A stretch of DNA of 64,000 bases from Brevibacillus_H sp049846925 (GCF_049846925.1 NZ_JBNCMT010000018.1:42967-106966); one strand, 5' to 3'; shown: positions 32,958 to 41,164, numbered from the stretch's first letter. The notes: generated by a model not told the origin, from the sequence alone. Numbers and translations are program-made.

Positions 32958-35024
32958 TTAGATCAGTACAGACTGGTTCACACCGAGAAGTGTGCTGATT
33001 GATGGCGGATACACTTCCGGAGTGCCAAACAATCTCCATTCTCCCTGATCTGTCTGTCCGATCAACCCGAACAGCATCCAGTCTTCAGCAAGCCCCGAAT
33101 CAATTTCCTCGTGGAACACGATGGAAATTACATCTCCGTTGCCAAGCTTCACAGACCATCCATTCGTCTGTTTTTCCAGTAGAACCATATGGCTCTCCTC
33201 TACAGTTTGCGGCTGAAGGGCACGCTCTTGCAGGTTGATGGAGGCTTCCTTCTGGAAAATGGAACGAAGCTTGTATGCTTCTGGCAAATCTTCTTTTAAG
33301 TCAGCTAGAAGCGGTTGAATTCCCGCGTTGACTGTAAACTTGCTTTGTTTGTCCATCCATTTGAAGAAGGCAGACAGAACAGACAGCAGGTTCGATGCAA
33401 GTGTTTTGGTTAATGTATCTACACGCTCAACCACATCGTGTACGAGGAAATAGGCAATCTCTTCCTGTCTTAGTTGATCCCAAGTGAAATCTGGTCCAAA
33501 AGCACTTCTTACAAAGGAGCGGAACAGATTCATGGCTTCGTCGTACTTTTTGACAGTAGCTTCTGATTTGCCATCGGTCATCTCGGCAACAAATCGTGCA
33601 ATATCCTCCAAGCGTTCCGTTGAAACCGTATAAGAACTATCTGTTAACCCGTGCACCAACGGTCTGGAAACCAGGTTTTGAATGTGCACAGTCGGATTCG
33701 ATAATGCCAAGCGAGGACGAATCAAATTGACTCTCATAAAACGGGCAGCACCGATACCAGCATCTGCCTCATCTTCCATCTTGTTTACAAGCAGCTCAAC
33801 CTGTTCCCGCAATTCAGCCTGATTGGATGCAGCAGCCAATACGGGTGCAATTCCATCCAACTCAACATGGGGTGTCACTAGCCACTTTTCAGCAAAGTAG
33901 GTCTGAACCGCAAAATGCAGAACTTTTTTGGGCAGTGTTGGCTGACTCGTAATAAAAATCGTGCCCCTCGTCAATCGGGAACCTGTGGAAGTCAGTCGAG
34001 TAATCACTTCCGTTGATTGGAGGGATGTAAGGTGCAGAGTTTGAACCATCTCGTCCAGACGGTCTGAAAAACTCTCCAGCATTACCTGATTGCCATTCAG
34101 GAGAACCTCTCCCTGCACTTCGTGAAGTTCCAAGAGCGTATGATTGAGCGCACGGAACAGGAACTCTTCTTTTCTAGCCGCATATACCCAGATTTCTTCG
34201 GCAAGATCACGCTTTTTCAATTCGAACGAAGGGTGCTGTTCCAACGTTTTGCGAAGCTGATCCAAATCCGTCTCTTCATAAACTTGACGTACCAGTTCGT
34301 CTGGAATTTTTTCTGACTTTTGTTTGTTGCTGCCTGCTTCAAGAATGATTCGATACAGCTCTGTCGCTCTCAAGGACAATTCGTCTTTTGATCCTGACTG
34401 GTCTTTTGACGGGTATCTGGTGTTCCAGGCAAGCAAGCTCTCTTGCAAATTCGCTTGAACAATTAAACTGCCGGAGAACAATAAATCTCTTGCTCCCAAC
34501 GGAAGTAAGCGTCCAACGATGATTTGTCCCGCCTGTGGCTGATGAATGCTTCCACCGACCAGCGAGTGCTGATGACCTGTCGCCAGATCATGAACAGTGA
34601 CCGAATCATCCAAAACTTCATCTACTTGATAAAGCCCCAAGGACAGTTCACTAAATCCTTGATACATGGTTCGATCCATTTTCTTGCCGTACTGTCTCAG
34701 GAAATCCTGAATCAGCGTTGTCTTCCCATGATACACATCGAATACGAACCAGTTGAGGAAGTGAACTTCCCATACTTGTTGTCTCACATCTTCAACGGAT
34801 AACCCTACACTTTCAGCAAAGAGCTTTCGTGCACGATCAATCTCTTTTTTAGTAAGCTGTGAGGAAATGTATCGATTAAACCGTTCAATCCATTGCATGT
34901 ACTCATTGCGCTGTTTCTGTTCGCGTGATCCCTGCAATTGGGTGATTGGAGTGACAATGCCGCAACATTTCTTATATTTTTTTCCGCTTCCGCACGGACA
35001 GAGTTCATTTCTACCGACTGACAT
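32958..35024 (-). CDS. SEC-C motif protein with a recombinase core-binding-like region
   Basis: 688 residues from ATG 35024, with AAAGGAG about 11 bases upstream; ATG 35045 lies on that ribosome binding site. Residues 3-22 are a SEC-C zinc motif (GRNELCPCGSGKKYKKCCG), here at the N-terminus. The middle is a large helical region without known motifs. Around residues 495-600 the sequence (TVKKYDEAMNLFRSFV, WDQLRQEEIAYFL, LLSVLSAFFKWM) looks like the SAM-like core-binding domain of tyrosine recombinases, but no catalytic R-H-R-Y domain follows. A beta-rich C-terminal part ends the protein. Function is unknown; SEC-C motifs bind zinc and often ribosomes or SecB. Confidence 0.8.
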   Translation of the reverse strand: MSVGRNELCPCGSGKKYKKCCGIVTPITQLQGSREQKQRNEYMQWIERFNRYISSQLTKKEIDRARKLFAESVGLSVEDVRQQVWEVHFLNWFVFDVYHGKTTLIQDFLRQYGKKMDRTMYQGFSELSLGLYQVDEVLDDSVTVHDLATGHQHSLVGGSIHQPQAGQIIVGRLLPLGARDLLFSGSLIVQANLQESLLAWNTRYPSKDQSGSKDELSLRATELYRIILEAGSNKQKSEKIPDELVRQVYEETDLDQLRKTLEQHPSFELKKRDLAEEIWVYAARKEEFLFRALNHTLLELHEVQGEVLLNGNQVMLESFSDRLDEMVQTLHLTSLQSTEVITRLTSTGSRLTRGTIFITSQPTLPKKVLHFAVQTYFAEKWLVTPHVELDGIAPVLAAASNQAELREQVELLVNKMEDEADAGIGAARFMRVNLIRPRLALSNPTVHIQNLVSRPLVHGLTDSSYTVSTERLEDIARFVAEMTDGKSEATVKKYDEAMNLFRSFVRSAFGPDFTWDQLRQEEIAYFLVHDVVERVDTLTKTLASNLLSVLSAFFKWMDKQSKFTVNAGIQPLLADLKEDLPEAYKLRSIFQKEASINLQERALQPQTVEESHMVLLEKQTNGWSVKLGNGDVISIVFHEEIDSGLAEDWMLFGLIGQTDQGEWRLFGTPEVYPPSISTLLGVNQSVLI

Positions 35025-35131
35025 GGGGGTTGAATCTCCTTTCATCCCAGCGCGGTATGCGCGGGGAACGAATCCCCCTATATATACCGCATGTAACAGA
35101 TATTATTCAAGTTTTTCCTATTTTCATTCAT

Positions 35132-35374
35132 TCAATCGATACTCATATCCGCTAAAGGTTCCCAGTGATCTACGAATGATTGGAGCTTTTGAATACGCTC
35201 TTCAATTCGCTTTTTCTCCAAAATATATTCAGAGATACGTGAAAGCTGGTTCTCACTAAATAATTCAACGACTTGCTGTTCCATAAGAGTAAGGCGCATC
35301 CGGTATGCCGCAATTACCTCTCTTAACCGTTCAAACCGTTGATCAAGTTGGATAGAGTTCTCTTGAATGATCAT
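35132..35374 (-). CDS. Small coiled-coil protein
   Basis: 80 residues, nearly all helical with heptad spacing (LRLTLMEQQVVELF-type pattern and KKRIEERIQKLQSFV). The start ATG overlaps the stop of the upstream gene by 4 bases (ATGA), so the two are translationally coupled. No enzyme motif. It may be a partner of the upstream winged-helix-like protein, because the C-terminus of that protein is also helical and Gln-rich. Function unknown. Confidence 0.65.
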   Translation of the reverse strand: MIIQENSIQLDQRFERLREVIAAYRMRLTLMEQQVVELFSENQLSRISEYILEKKRIEERIQKLQSFVDHWEPLADMSID

Positions 35375-36357
35375 TGCTGGTCGTATTGTGCAAGCACTTG
35401 CGAAATACCGAGTAATGCTTGCTCATTCTTATGTTTCTCATTCATCAGTACTTCAATCGCTTGAATATTGCTTTGCTGGAAGTTAATAATTACTTCTTGT
35501 GCCATTTCCTGATTTCTCACTTCCAGAAGTGCCAATGCCTGGCGCAGATGTTGAGTAACCTCTTGTTTCACGTTTGCCTGCACTTGAGTTGTATTCATAT
35601 GTGTTTCCTCCTCGAACGTATTAGGTAAGTTGTTTTCCTGTTGGATCGTCGCTGCAATTTCAGTTTCAGCAAATGTCATCTCAATTTGTTCCTTTGGTTC
35701 CTTAAGTTCTTCAAGTTCTTCAAGTTCTTCAAGTTCTTCAAGTTCTTTAGGTTCATCTGAATAAACCAGGAACAGATTGTCTCCTACCAGCTTGAACCTG
35801 TCGTCCAATTCAGGCAAGAAGATATACTCTTTTTGCTGAAGCCCCAGCTCCTGTTCCACGAAATAATACAGATTGCGTAAAGAGACGTACTCTACTTCTT
35901 TACTGGCAACCCAGTCATAAATCTGGTCGTTCATCAGTTTCCACTCGGCTAAGAACCAACGAGAGTCTCCCTCATACTGAACGAATCTCGGATCTTTTTC
36001 CAGGACTAGCAAACGAGATGCCTGATTCCATGAAAATTGCGTTTGTCTGCGTACCTCTCGAAGTATCTGTTCTACCGTCTTAGGGGCATGCGTATCACGT
36101 ACATATCGATAAGCTAAGTCAAAGAGCTGGTGCGGTTGGTAGGTAAACTCGATGATTGCTTCCGAGCTTCCCACACGCACAGGCCCTTGGGACATCGATA
36201 AAATTTCCTGTAATAAACGCTCACTATCTGCTGTTTGCTCTGTCTTCGTCAACCATTGGTTGAGTCGTCCGATGATCTCATCTTTTGGAAGTGAACGCTC
36301 CCCTAGCCGAAAAACCTTCTTGATGTAGCTTGCTGGCGTATAGGTTGGCCGTTTCAT
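35371..36357 (-). CDS. Winged-helix (HARE-HTH-like) protein with Glu-Leu-Glu repeat linker
   Basis: 328 residues from ATG 36357; GGAG lies 7 bases upstream, too close to the ATG at 36363. The N-terminal half has two units resembling HARE-HTH winged helices: FDLAYRYVRDTHAPKTVEQI...DPRFVQYEG...WFLAEWK, then DQIYDWVASKEVEYVSL...DDRFKLVGDNLF. RNA polymerase delta subunits share this fold. A linker of tandem ELE triplets, encoded by a 9-base tandem repeat, leads to a helical C-terminal 110 residues. It heads an operon with the small coiled-coil gene. A DNA- or polymerase-related role is inference only. Confidence 0.65.
   Translation of the reverse strand: MKRPTYTPASYIKKVFRLGERSLPKDEIIGRLNQWLTKTEQTADSERLLQEILSMSQGPVRVGSSEAIIEFTYQPHQLFDLAYRYVRDTHAPKTVEQILREVRRQTQFSWNQASRLLVLEKDPRFVQYEGDSRWFLAEWKLMNDQIYDWVASKEVEYVSLRNLYYFVEQELGLQQKEYIFLPELDDRFKLVGDNLFLVYSDEPKELEELEELEELEELKEPKEQIEMTFAETEIAATIQQENNLPNTFEEETHMNTTQVQANVKQEVTQHLRQALALLEVRNQEMAQEVIINFQQSNIQAIEVLMNEKHKNEQALLGISQVLAQYDQQ
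35704..35748. repeat. Tandem 9-base repeat inside the winged-helix gene
   Basis: Five copies of AAGTTCTTC, the last ending in TTT. On the coding strand each unit encodes Glu-Leu-Glu (or Glu-Glu-Leu). Copy-number changes would keep the frame and change linker length. Confidence 0.85.
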
Positions 36358-36478
36358 GAACATTCTCCTTCATTACTTACCATGTTCTTTCCACGAAAAT
36401 GGAATAACTTAGTTATTCTACAATAATCGCAAATCTCCTACAACTGTAAGGATTTTTTTGCTGATTTAAGCGCAAGAA

Positions 36479-36515
36479 AAGCCAATTGCCCCTATGTCTT
36501 AGAGGTAAATGGCTT
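36479..36515 (-). terminator. Terminator after yhaM
   Basis: AAGCCATT-CC-CT pairs with AG-GG-AATTGGCTT on the minus strand with small mismatches, followed by TTCTTG. Confidence 0.65.
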
Positions 36516-36524
36516 CATTGATTG

Positions 36525-37472
36525 TTAATACCCCCGCCACACCTTGCGTCTCAAGGCAGGTGAATAAATCCACTCTTCTTCTGCTTCCCCATCGGCAATT
36601 GCTTGTCCCACTGCATTCATCTTGCTGTCAATCTGATCAAGGTAATGAAACATGATAGCCGTTGGTGTCTTGCCCGAAACCGCACTGCCCCAGCCGAATT
36701 CGAGGTCACCGTGATGACTCAAAATACAGTGTTTGAGATGTAATACTTCATTGTCATGTGGATCGATTCCCAGCGTGCGACAAGCTTCACTGACAAGATC
36801 AACCCCCATTACCAGATGCCCCATCAATTGACCAGGCGTCGAGTATTCAGGTGCAAATGCATCTGTCAGCTCATACAGCTTGCCAATATCATGCAAAATA
36901 CAGGTGGCATAGAGGACATCCTTATCGATCTGTGGGTACAGAGGAACGAGTCGTTTGGCTGCCTCAAGCAACGAGACAATATGCTCCAGCAAACCACTGT
37001 AGTAGTTGTGGTGCATTTTGACTCCTGCGGGAAAACTCTTTAACCGGACAAAAAGGTCTTCATCAGAAAGAATGGTGCGGATCACAGCTATCAGCTTCTC
37101 GCTTTGCATCTCACGAATCGTTACTTCCAGACGATCCCACAGCTCTTCCACAGTGAATTTGGACGTAGGGACGAGCGTCTCCATCGCCACTTCATCGGCT
37201 TGTGTGGTCAGGCGAATGCGGGAGATGATCAATTGCTTTTTACCACGGTATGATTGTACCTGTGCATCAATTTTTACAATGGACTTTACTTGGATGGATT
37301 GTTTATGCTCTTCGGTCACATCCCAAAGCTTGGCAACAATCGAACCGCTGGAATCACCCAGCTCCAGATTCATGTATTCACTTTGATTGCTTGTGACACC
37401 GATCTCCCGACTTTTCACCAAGCAAAACGTGACAAGTCTTTCTCCCTCCGCATAATCGTGCAAATATCTCAT
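36525..37472 (-). CDS. yhaM: 3'-5' exoribonuclease YhaM (OB + HD domains)
   Basis: 315 residues from ATG 37472; a GTG at 37484 is an alternative with no better ribosome binding site. An N-terminal OB fold (about 10-95, ending in KAQVQSYRGKKQLIISRIR-like strands) binds nucleic acid. The HD domain has KMHHNYYSGLLEHIVSLL, the metal pair in CILHDIGKL and a third His in LSHHGDLEFG. YhaM degrades RNA and single-stranded DNA from the 3' end with manganese. It follows the ykvA-like gene closely, as the last gene of a dedA-ykvA-yhaM run. Confidence 0.9.
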   Translation of the reverse strand: MRYLHDYAEGERLVTFCLVKSREIGVTSNQSEYMNLELGDSSGSIVAKLWDVTEEHKQSIQVKSIVKIDAQVQSYRGKKQLIISRIRLTTQADEVAMETLVPTSKFTVEELWDRLEVTIREMQSEKLIAVIRTILSDEDLFVRLKSFPAGVKMHHNYYSGLLEHIVSLLEAAKRLVPLYPQIDKDVLYATCILHDIGKLYELTDAFAPEYSTPGQLMGHLVMGVDLVSEACRTLGIDPHDNEVLHLKHCILSHHGDLEFGWGSAVSGKTPTAIMFHYLDQIDSKMNAVGQAIADGEAEEEWIYSPALRRKVWRGY

Positions 37473-37487
37473 AACGGTTCTCACTTT

Positions 37488-38087
37488 CTATTTTCGTTTC
37501 CCCAACAGGATTTCTTCGATTTTTTTCAGTACTCTTCTGCCGATCAATTCGTCAGCCGACTTCACGACCCGGGTAATCACATCGAGCAGGTCTTCTGTGC
37601 CATTCCAATGTTCCTTGACGATTTTATGATCCACATCAACCAAAATTTTTCTGAGCGCATAGACAGCCAGCACGACATCATCAGTTAGCCCTAGTGGTCC
37701 TGTCAACGCTTCCGGAATAAAATCAATTGGAGCGATAAAGTAGGCGATGGCTACACCAGCAATCGTTTTTGACTGAACCGGCACACGCTTGTCCACGATG
37801 AGCCGGGCAAGCAGTACGAATAAATCTGGTGCCAGCAAAACGTACTTGGCGATATTGTCACTTACCCCTTTTTCATGAATAAACCGCTCGATTTTGCTCC
37901 TGAGCTTGTCATAGAACCGCTGGTGCTCTTCAGAAAGCTGAATGGGAACAAGCTGTTGCGTTGGTTTATTTTCTATGATGACGGGGACGTGGCTGTCAGG
38001 TGTTTCATGTGCTTTGATTTCAGATTTTGTTTCGGGGTTGATGTAAACCTCATTTTCCTTTTTGTTTTCATCGGACAAATTCGACAT
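37488..38087 (-). CDS. DUF1232 (YkvA-like) membrane-associated protein
   Basis: 199 residues. The first 60 are polar and disordered-looking (NKKENEVYINPETKSEIK), longer than in typical YkvA. The DUF1232 core is VPVQSKTIAGVAIAYFIAP followed by IDFIPEALTGPLGLTDDVV, a short hydrophobic motif of unknown role found in many bacteria. GGGAGGG lies inside the end of the DedA gene, 2 bases away, so translation is coupled. A helical C-terminal tail rich in Arg and Lys follows. Function unknown; the neighbours suggest an envelope link. Confidence 0.85.
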   Translation of the reverse strand: MSNLSDENKKENEVYINPETKSEIKAHETPDSHVPVIIENKPTQQLVPIQLSEEHQRFYDKLRSKIERFIHEKGVSDNIAKYVLLAPDLFVLLARLIVDKRVPVQSKTIAGVAIAYFIAPIDFIPEALTGPLGLTDDVVLAVYALRKILVDVDHKIVKEHWNGTEDLLDVITRVVKSADELIGRRVLKKIEEILLGKRK

Positions 38088-38089
38088 GT

Positions 38090-38722
38090 TTATTCCCTCC
38101 CATTAGGATTTTTGGCGCAGGTTGGCGTGCTGCCTGGAACTTTTCTCGTTTTACGAAAGTAGGAGTAGCCAGCAATAATGGCAAAAACTACAACAAAAAA
38201 GATGGCCAGATTACGAGAAATCAAATCAAACAGCTCATCCCATCGCTCACCCAATTGCCATCCCAAGGTTACGAACAGCACACTCCAGAACAAGCCCCCT
38301 GTGTATGTATACAGCATAAAAGTTGGGAACGGGAGCTTCGTGATGCCTGAAAAATAGGCAGTGAACTGTCTGACTCCTGGGATAAAATAGCCTAGTGGCA
38401 ACGCCCATTTCCCCACTTGATTGAACCAATCCTCTGTTCGTTTGTACAGTGTATACCCCATCCCCAGTCGCTTTCCGTACTTTTCAATAAACGGATACCC
38501 CAACAGGCGACCAATCCAGTAGGCTAATGTCATTGCACTGATTGAGCCGAGAAAACAGGTTACAAACGTCGGAAAATAAGCTAGCTTGCCAGTCGAAACC
38601 AAAAAACCGGAGAAGACCAGCAACGTCTCTTCGGGCAATGGCATTCCAATAATACCCAGAAAAAACAATATGTAAAGTGAAACATAGCCGTACTGTTCAA
38701 TATAGCCACCGAACAACTCCAT
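38090..38722 (-). CDS. DedA-family membrane protein
   Basis: 210 residues from ATG 38722 with AGGAAA 5 bases upstream; TTG 38734 is less likely. About five membrane segments. The DedA signature is the glutamate-containing re-entrant loop FLGIIGMPLPEETLLVFSG and the arginine-containing FIPGVRQFTAYFSGIT. Recent work links the family to lipid scrambling: undecaprenyl phosphate (UptA/DedA) and phosphatidylethanolamine flipping. It heads the run with ykvA-like and yhaM genes. Confidence 0.92.
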   Translation of the reverse strand: MELFGGYIEQYGYVSLYILFFLGIIGMPLPEETLLVFSGFLVSTGKLAYFPTFVTCFLGSISAMTLAYWIGRLLGYPFIEKYGKRLGMGYTLYKRTEDWFNQVGKWALPLGYFIPGVRQFTAYFSGITKLPFPTFMLYTYTGGLFWSVLFVTLGWQLGERWDELFDLISRNLAIFFVVVFAIIAGYSYFRKTRKVPGSTPTCAKNPNGRE

Positions 38723-38827
38723 AATTTCCTGCAAAAATCTTCACCACATTTCACATAGGTGTTTGCTGCTTCGTCTATCTATCATTATGCCAAATCACAG
38801 TGGGAATTCAAAGTAAGAAGCAGTCTC

Positions 38828-38860
38828 TTGACATTTTCTGTCTATAAGTGTAAATTACAC
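38828..38860 (+). promoter_or_regulatory. phaQ promoter with palindromic operator over the -10
   Basis: TTGACA (38828) and TAAATT (38851) are 17 bases apart. GTGTAAATTACAC (38848-38860) is a perfect 13-base palindrome covering the -10. Autorepression by the PadR-type product is the natural reading. Confidence 0.6.
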
Positions 38861-38905
38861 ATAGGTAAATAATGAATACTATATAGATAAAGGAGGGTTT
38901 CTGAC

Positions 38906-39280
38906 ATGGATCAAGATATGGTGAAACCCATTCGTAGCTGGCTGACACCTTACCTTTTACTTTTGTTACGTTCCTGGGAGACCCACGGATACGATTTGAT
39001 CCAAAAGCTTAGTCTGTTCGGATTTCCCAGTGTAGATCAAGGAACTGTCTACCGTACATTACGACAACTAGAGAAAGAAGGTTTCATTACTTCCGCATGG
39101 GATGCAGCAGATGGCGGCCCTGCACGCAGGTTGTACTCGATTACCGATGCAGGAGAACAGTTTTTGAAGCAATGGGCGGGTGCGCTAGGAGAGTATAATC
39201 GAATGCTCGAAAGCTTCTTTTCCTTATACACAGGAAAACCGATTAACCCGTCTTCACCTTCTGATACAGACAAAGAGTAG
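38906..39280 (+). CDS. phaQ: PHA-responsive PadR-family repressor PhaQ
   Basis: 124 residues; AAAGGAGGG precedes the ATG. The N-terminus MVKPIRSWLTPYLLLLLRSW and the winged helix GYDLIQKLSLFGFPSVDQG, TVYRTLRQLEKEGFITSAWD and GGPARRLYSITDAG match PhaQ of Bacillus megaterium. PhaQ represses the phasin gene and is released by polyhydroxybutyrate itself. The next gene encodes a granule-type protein, as in megaterium. It is short at the C-terminus compared with most PhaQ. No PHA synthase gene is in this window. Confidence 0.9.
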   Translation: MDQDMVKPIRSWLTPYLLLLLRSWETHGYDLIQKLSLFGFPSVDQGTVYRTLRQLEKEGFITSAWDAADGGPARRLYSITDAGEQFLKQWAGALGEYNRMLESFFSLYTGKPINPSSPSDTDKE

Positions 39281-39321
39281 CAGGTAAAACGATATTACGA
39301 TGGTGCGAGGAGGATAGTAGC

Positions 39322-39831
39322 ATGCAAAATCAACAAGCGTTTCTGAATTTGCCACAAGCGATGCTGGATTTGTACGAAAAACAATGGGCGCAAGTAACCG
39401 ATACTGCAGCCAAAACAGATGTTTTCTCCGAAGTTATGCAATCCTATCTCCAGACAGCAGCTTTTTGGCAAGAGGTCGTTACCAAAACAAACAACACCTG
39501 GTTGAACTCCTTGAACCTCCCGACACGTGAAGAGGTAGCACTTACCAATGAACAAATCGTTTATTTAGAGGAACGTCTGGAGGAAGCAGAGGAAAAACTG
39601 GCTCAAGCCGAATCACAAAACGCACGCATCGTTTATTTGGAACACGAGCTTTCGACCCTTCGAGCAGAGCATGCAACGCTTCTGACACAGATACAGGTCT
39701 TGTCAGACAAGCTTTCTTCCGTGATAGAAGGTAGCGGAGACAGCGCAACAGTTTCTCCCAAGCAAACCCCTCCTGCTGCGAAACCCCGAAAGTCAAGTCG
39801 TACAAAAAACACTTCTGAAACTTCTGAATAA
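39322..39831 (+). CDS. Polyhydroxyalkanoate granule-associated protein (PhaR/phasin-like)
   Basis: 169 residues; GAGGAGG lies about 11 bases upstream of the ATG. An amphipathic N-terminal part (QAMLDLYEKQWAQV, SYLQTAAFWQEVV) precedes WLNSLNLPTREEVAL, which resembles the conserved segment of PhaR-type synthase subunits and granule proteins. A long coiled coil (about 75-130) follows, then a Ser/Thr/Lys/Pro-rich basic tail like those of histone-like phasins. The position directly behind phaQ supports a granule coat role. It could be a PhaP phasin or a PhaR-like subunit; I cannot separate these. Confidence 0.8.
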   Translation: MQNQQAFLNLPQAMLDLYEKQWAQVTDTAAKTDVFSEVMQSYLQTAAFWQEVVTKTNNTWLNSLNLPTREEVALTNEQIVYLEERLEEAEEKLAQAESQNARIVYLEHELSTLRAEHATLLTQIQVLSDKLSSVIEGSGDSATVSPKQTPPAAKPRKSSRTKNTSETSE

Positions 39832-39840
39832 GCTAATCGG

Positions 39841-39871
39841 GCGGGATTAGGTGCAAGCCATCCCGCTTTTT
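39841..39871 (+). terminator. Terminator of the phaQ operon
   Basis: GCGGGA (39841) pairs with TCCCGC (39861), followed by TTTTTTC. Confidence 0.85.
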
Positions 39872-39974
39872 TCATTTGAAAAAGCAGGAAAAGTCTGCTT
39901 CACCATGGCTACATCCATATAATTAGGTTATAATGTATATACTTTATTGTATTTCTATAAGGAGACCAGCCATC

Positions 39975-40436
39975 ATGTGGAGAAAACTTTATCGCAAACT
40001 AAAATACGAATACTACAAGTTAATACGCATGAAGGGTGATCCATCGAAAATAGCTCGAGGCTTTTCTGTTGGGATTTTTATTGAGTTTATCTTGATACCT
40101 ACATTCCTGGTGTCCCTTATATTTCTCTACCCATTAAATTTACTGCTTCGTTCCAGCTTTTCCGCTTCTCTGATTGGTTTTGTTATCGGCAAAATTATTT
40201 TACCCGTTTTTATGCTGATTAACTTTAATATTGGCAACATTATTATTGGCAAACCATCTGAGGATCATATCGGAATCGGATGGGCTTGGTTAAAGCAGAA
40301 TTTGCTAGCCTATTTAACGGGTAGTGCCATTATGGGACTACTGGTAGCATTCGGCAGTTATTTCCTTATCCTTTTCTCACTGCAGTGGTATCGTAAAAAA
40401 AAGGCTCGCCGCTCCCTTGCCCAAGGTGAGGCGTAA
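39975..40436 (+). CDS. DUF2062 membrane protein
   Basis: 153 residues from ATG 39975 with AAGGAGA about 10 bases upstream; the in-frame extension to 39933 has no ribosome binding site. A basic N-terminus (WRKLYRKLKYEYYKLIRMKG) and the motif GDPSKIARGFSVGIFIEF start the DUF2062 domain, followed by about three membrane spans and a basic C-terminus. Function is unknown; relatives are often small inner-membrane proteins next to glycosyltransferases. It is single and ends at a bidirectional terminator. Confidence 0.85.
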   Translation: MWRKLYRKLKYEYYKLIRMKGDPSKIARGFSVGIFIEFILIPTFLVSLIFLYPLNLLLRSSFSASLIGFVIGKIILPVFMLINFNIGNIIIGKPSEDHIGIGWAWLKQNLLAYLTGSAIMGLLVAFGSYFLILFSLQWYRKKKARRSLAQGEA

Positions 40437-40460
40437 ATGTATACAGTCGACTGAATCAAA

Positions 40461-40500
40461 AAAAAGACCGAATTCCTATCAAGGAGTTCGGTCTTTTTTT
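40461..40500. terminator. Bidirectional terminator
   Basis: GACCGAA-TCCT pairs with AGGA-TTCGGTC around ATCA, with A- and T-tracts on the two sides. Confidence 0.9.
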
Positions 40501-40502
40501 AC

Positions 40503-40727
40503 TTATTTTTTGAAAGCGCCTTGTTCACGAAGGGTTTCCATGATTTCACTTACTGTGTACTTCTCATCAAGCAAAGACATAATTGTATCAACTTGATCCA
40601 TTTCCAGACCAGTTGCCCACAAGCTATCACGGAGCAAGACATCGTTAGAGCGACGGAAATAAGTTTGAAGCGTGCGCAACACACGTCCTTCAAAACTGGT
40701 TCCCAACAACAATTCAGTTGTAGACAT
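40503..40727 (-). CDS. Small helical protein of unknown function
   Basis: 74 residues from ATG 40727, with GAGGTGG just upstream; GTG 40736 would sit on that site. The protein is acidic and helical, with no membrane span. The layout (FRRSNDVLLRDSLWATG, VDTIMSLLDEKYTVSEIMETL) suggests a compact helix bundle, perhaps with a helix-turn-helix-like pair of helices, but I recognise no family. It ends at the shared bidirectional terminator. Confidence 0.65.
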   Translation of the reverse strand: MSTTELLLGTSFEGRVLRTLQTYFRRSNDVLLRDSLWATGLEMDQVDTIMSLLDEKYTVSEIMETLREQGAFKK

Positions 40728-40852
40728 AGCATCCACCTCTTATGTAATTCGATTCGCTTTCCAGCACATATTCATATATTATGCCCGAAAATGAAAATAG
40801 AATCAACTTTCTTTTGGCGCTCCTAAATCTTTTGCACTGTCGACAAACAAAT

Positions 40853-40885
40853 CCACCCGATCGAAGCCTGAGCTTTGTCGGGTGG
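40853..40885 (-). terminator. GC-rich hairpin, terminator-like and repeat-related
   Basis: CCACCCGA pairs perfectly with TCGGGTGG across 17 bases. On the minus strand it is followed by ATTTGTTTG. The arm and a GTCGAC 13 bases away recall the dispersed repeat at 13514. Confidence 0.5.
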
Positions 40886-40908
40886 AGCGCGGTTTACTGC
40901 CTGTTCAA

Positions 40909-41058
40909 TTATCTTGCAACTTTTTGATTTGACACTACCAACATTTCTTCCAACTCTTCAACATCTCGCTCCAACTCGCGGATGTCGTCTTCAATCAGTT
41001 GTTTTAGATGTTGTTTTTCGCGTAATACTTTGCGAGTTTGTTCCAAGCGTTGGTTCAT
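40909..41058 (-). CDS. Very small coiled-coil protein (49 aa)
   Basis: ATG to TAA encodes 49 residues with GGAG 8 bases before the start. It is a single highly charged helix with leucines at heptad spacing (VLREKQHLKQLIEDDI, ELERDVEELEEMLV). It follows pspC on the same strand after 106 bases that can fold into a large hairpin. PspA-type proteins interact with PspC through coiled coils, so a link to envelope stress is possible, but this is inference from position only. Confidence 0.55.
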   Translation of the reverse strand: MNQRLEQTRKVLREKQHLKQLIEDDIRELERDVEELEEMLVVSNQKVAR

Positions 41059-41078
41059 GTCAAAAACTCCTAAATACA

Positions 41079-41136
41079 CTGCCGTTCCCTCCCTATGTAG
41101 GATGCATCTTCCACCTTACAAGATATGCAACGGCAG
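41079..41136 (-). promoter_or_regulatory. Structured leader between pspC and the coiled-coil gene
   Basis: On the minus strand CTGCCGTT and AACGGCAG close a 58-base element whose interior can also pair (GCATATCTT with AAGATGC). It ends 20 bases before the ATG of the coiled-coil gene and has no U-tract, so it is not a terminator. Confidence 0.45.
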
Positions 41137-41164
41137 CTTGTCAGTTTACAGATATTCTTTTGAT

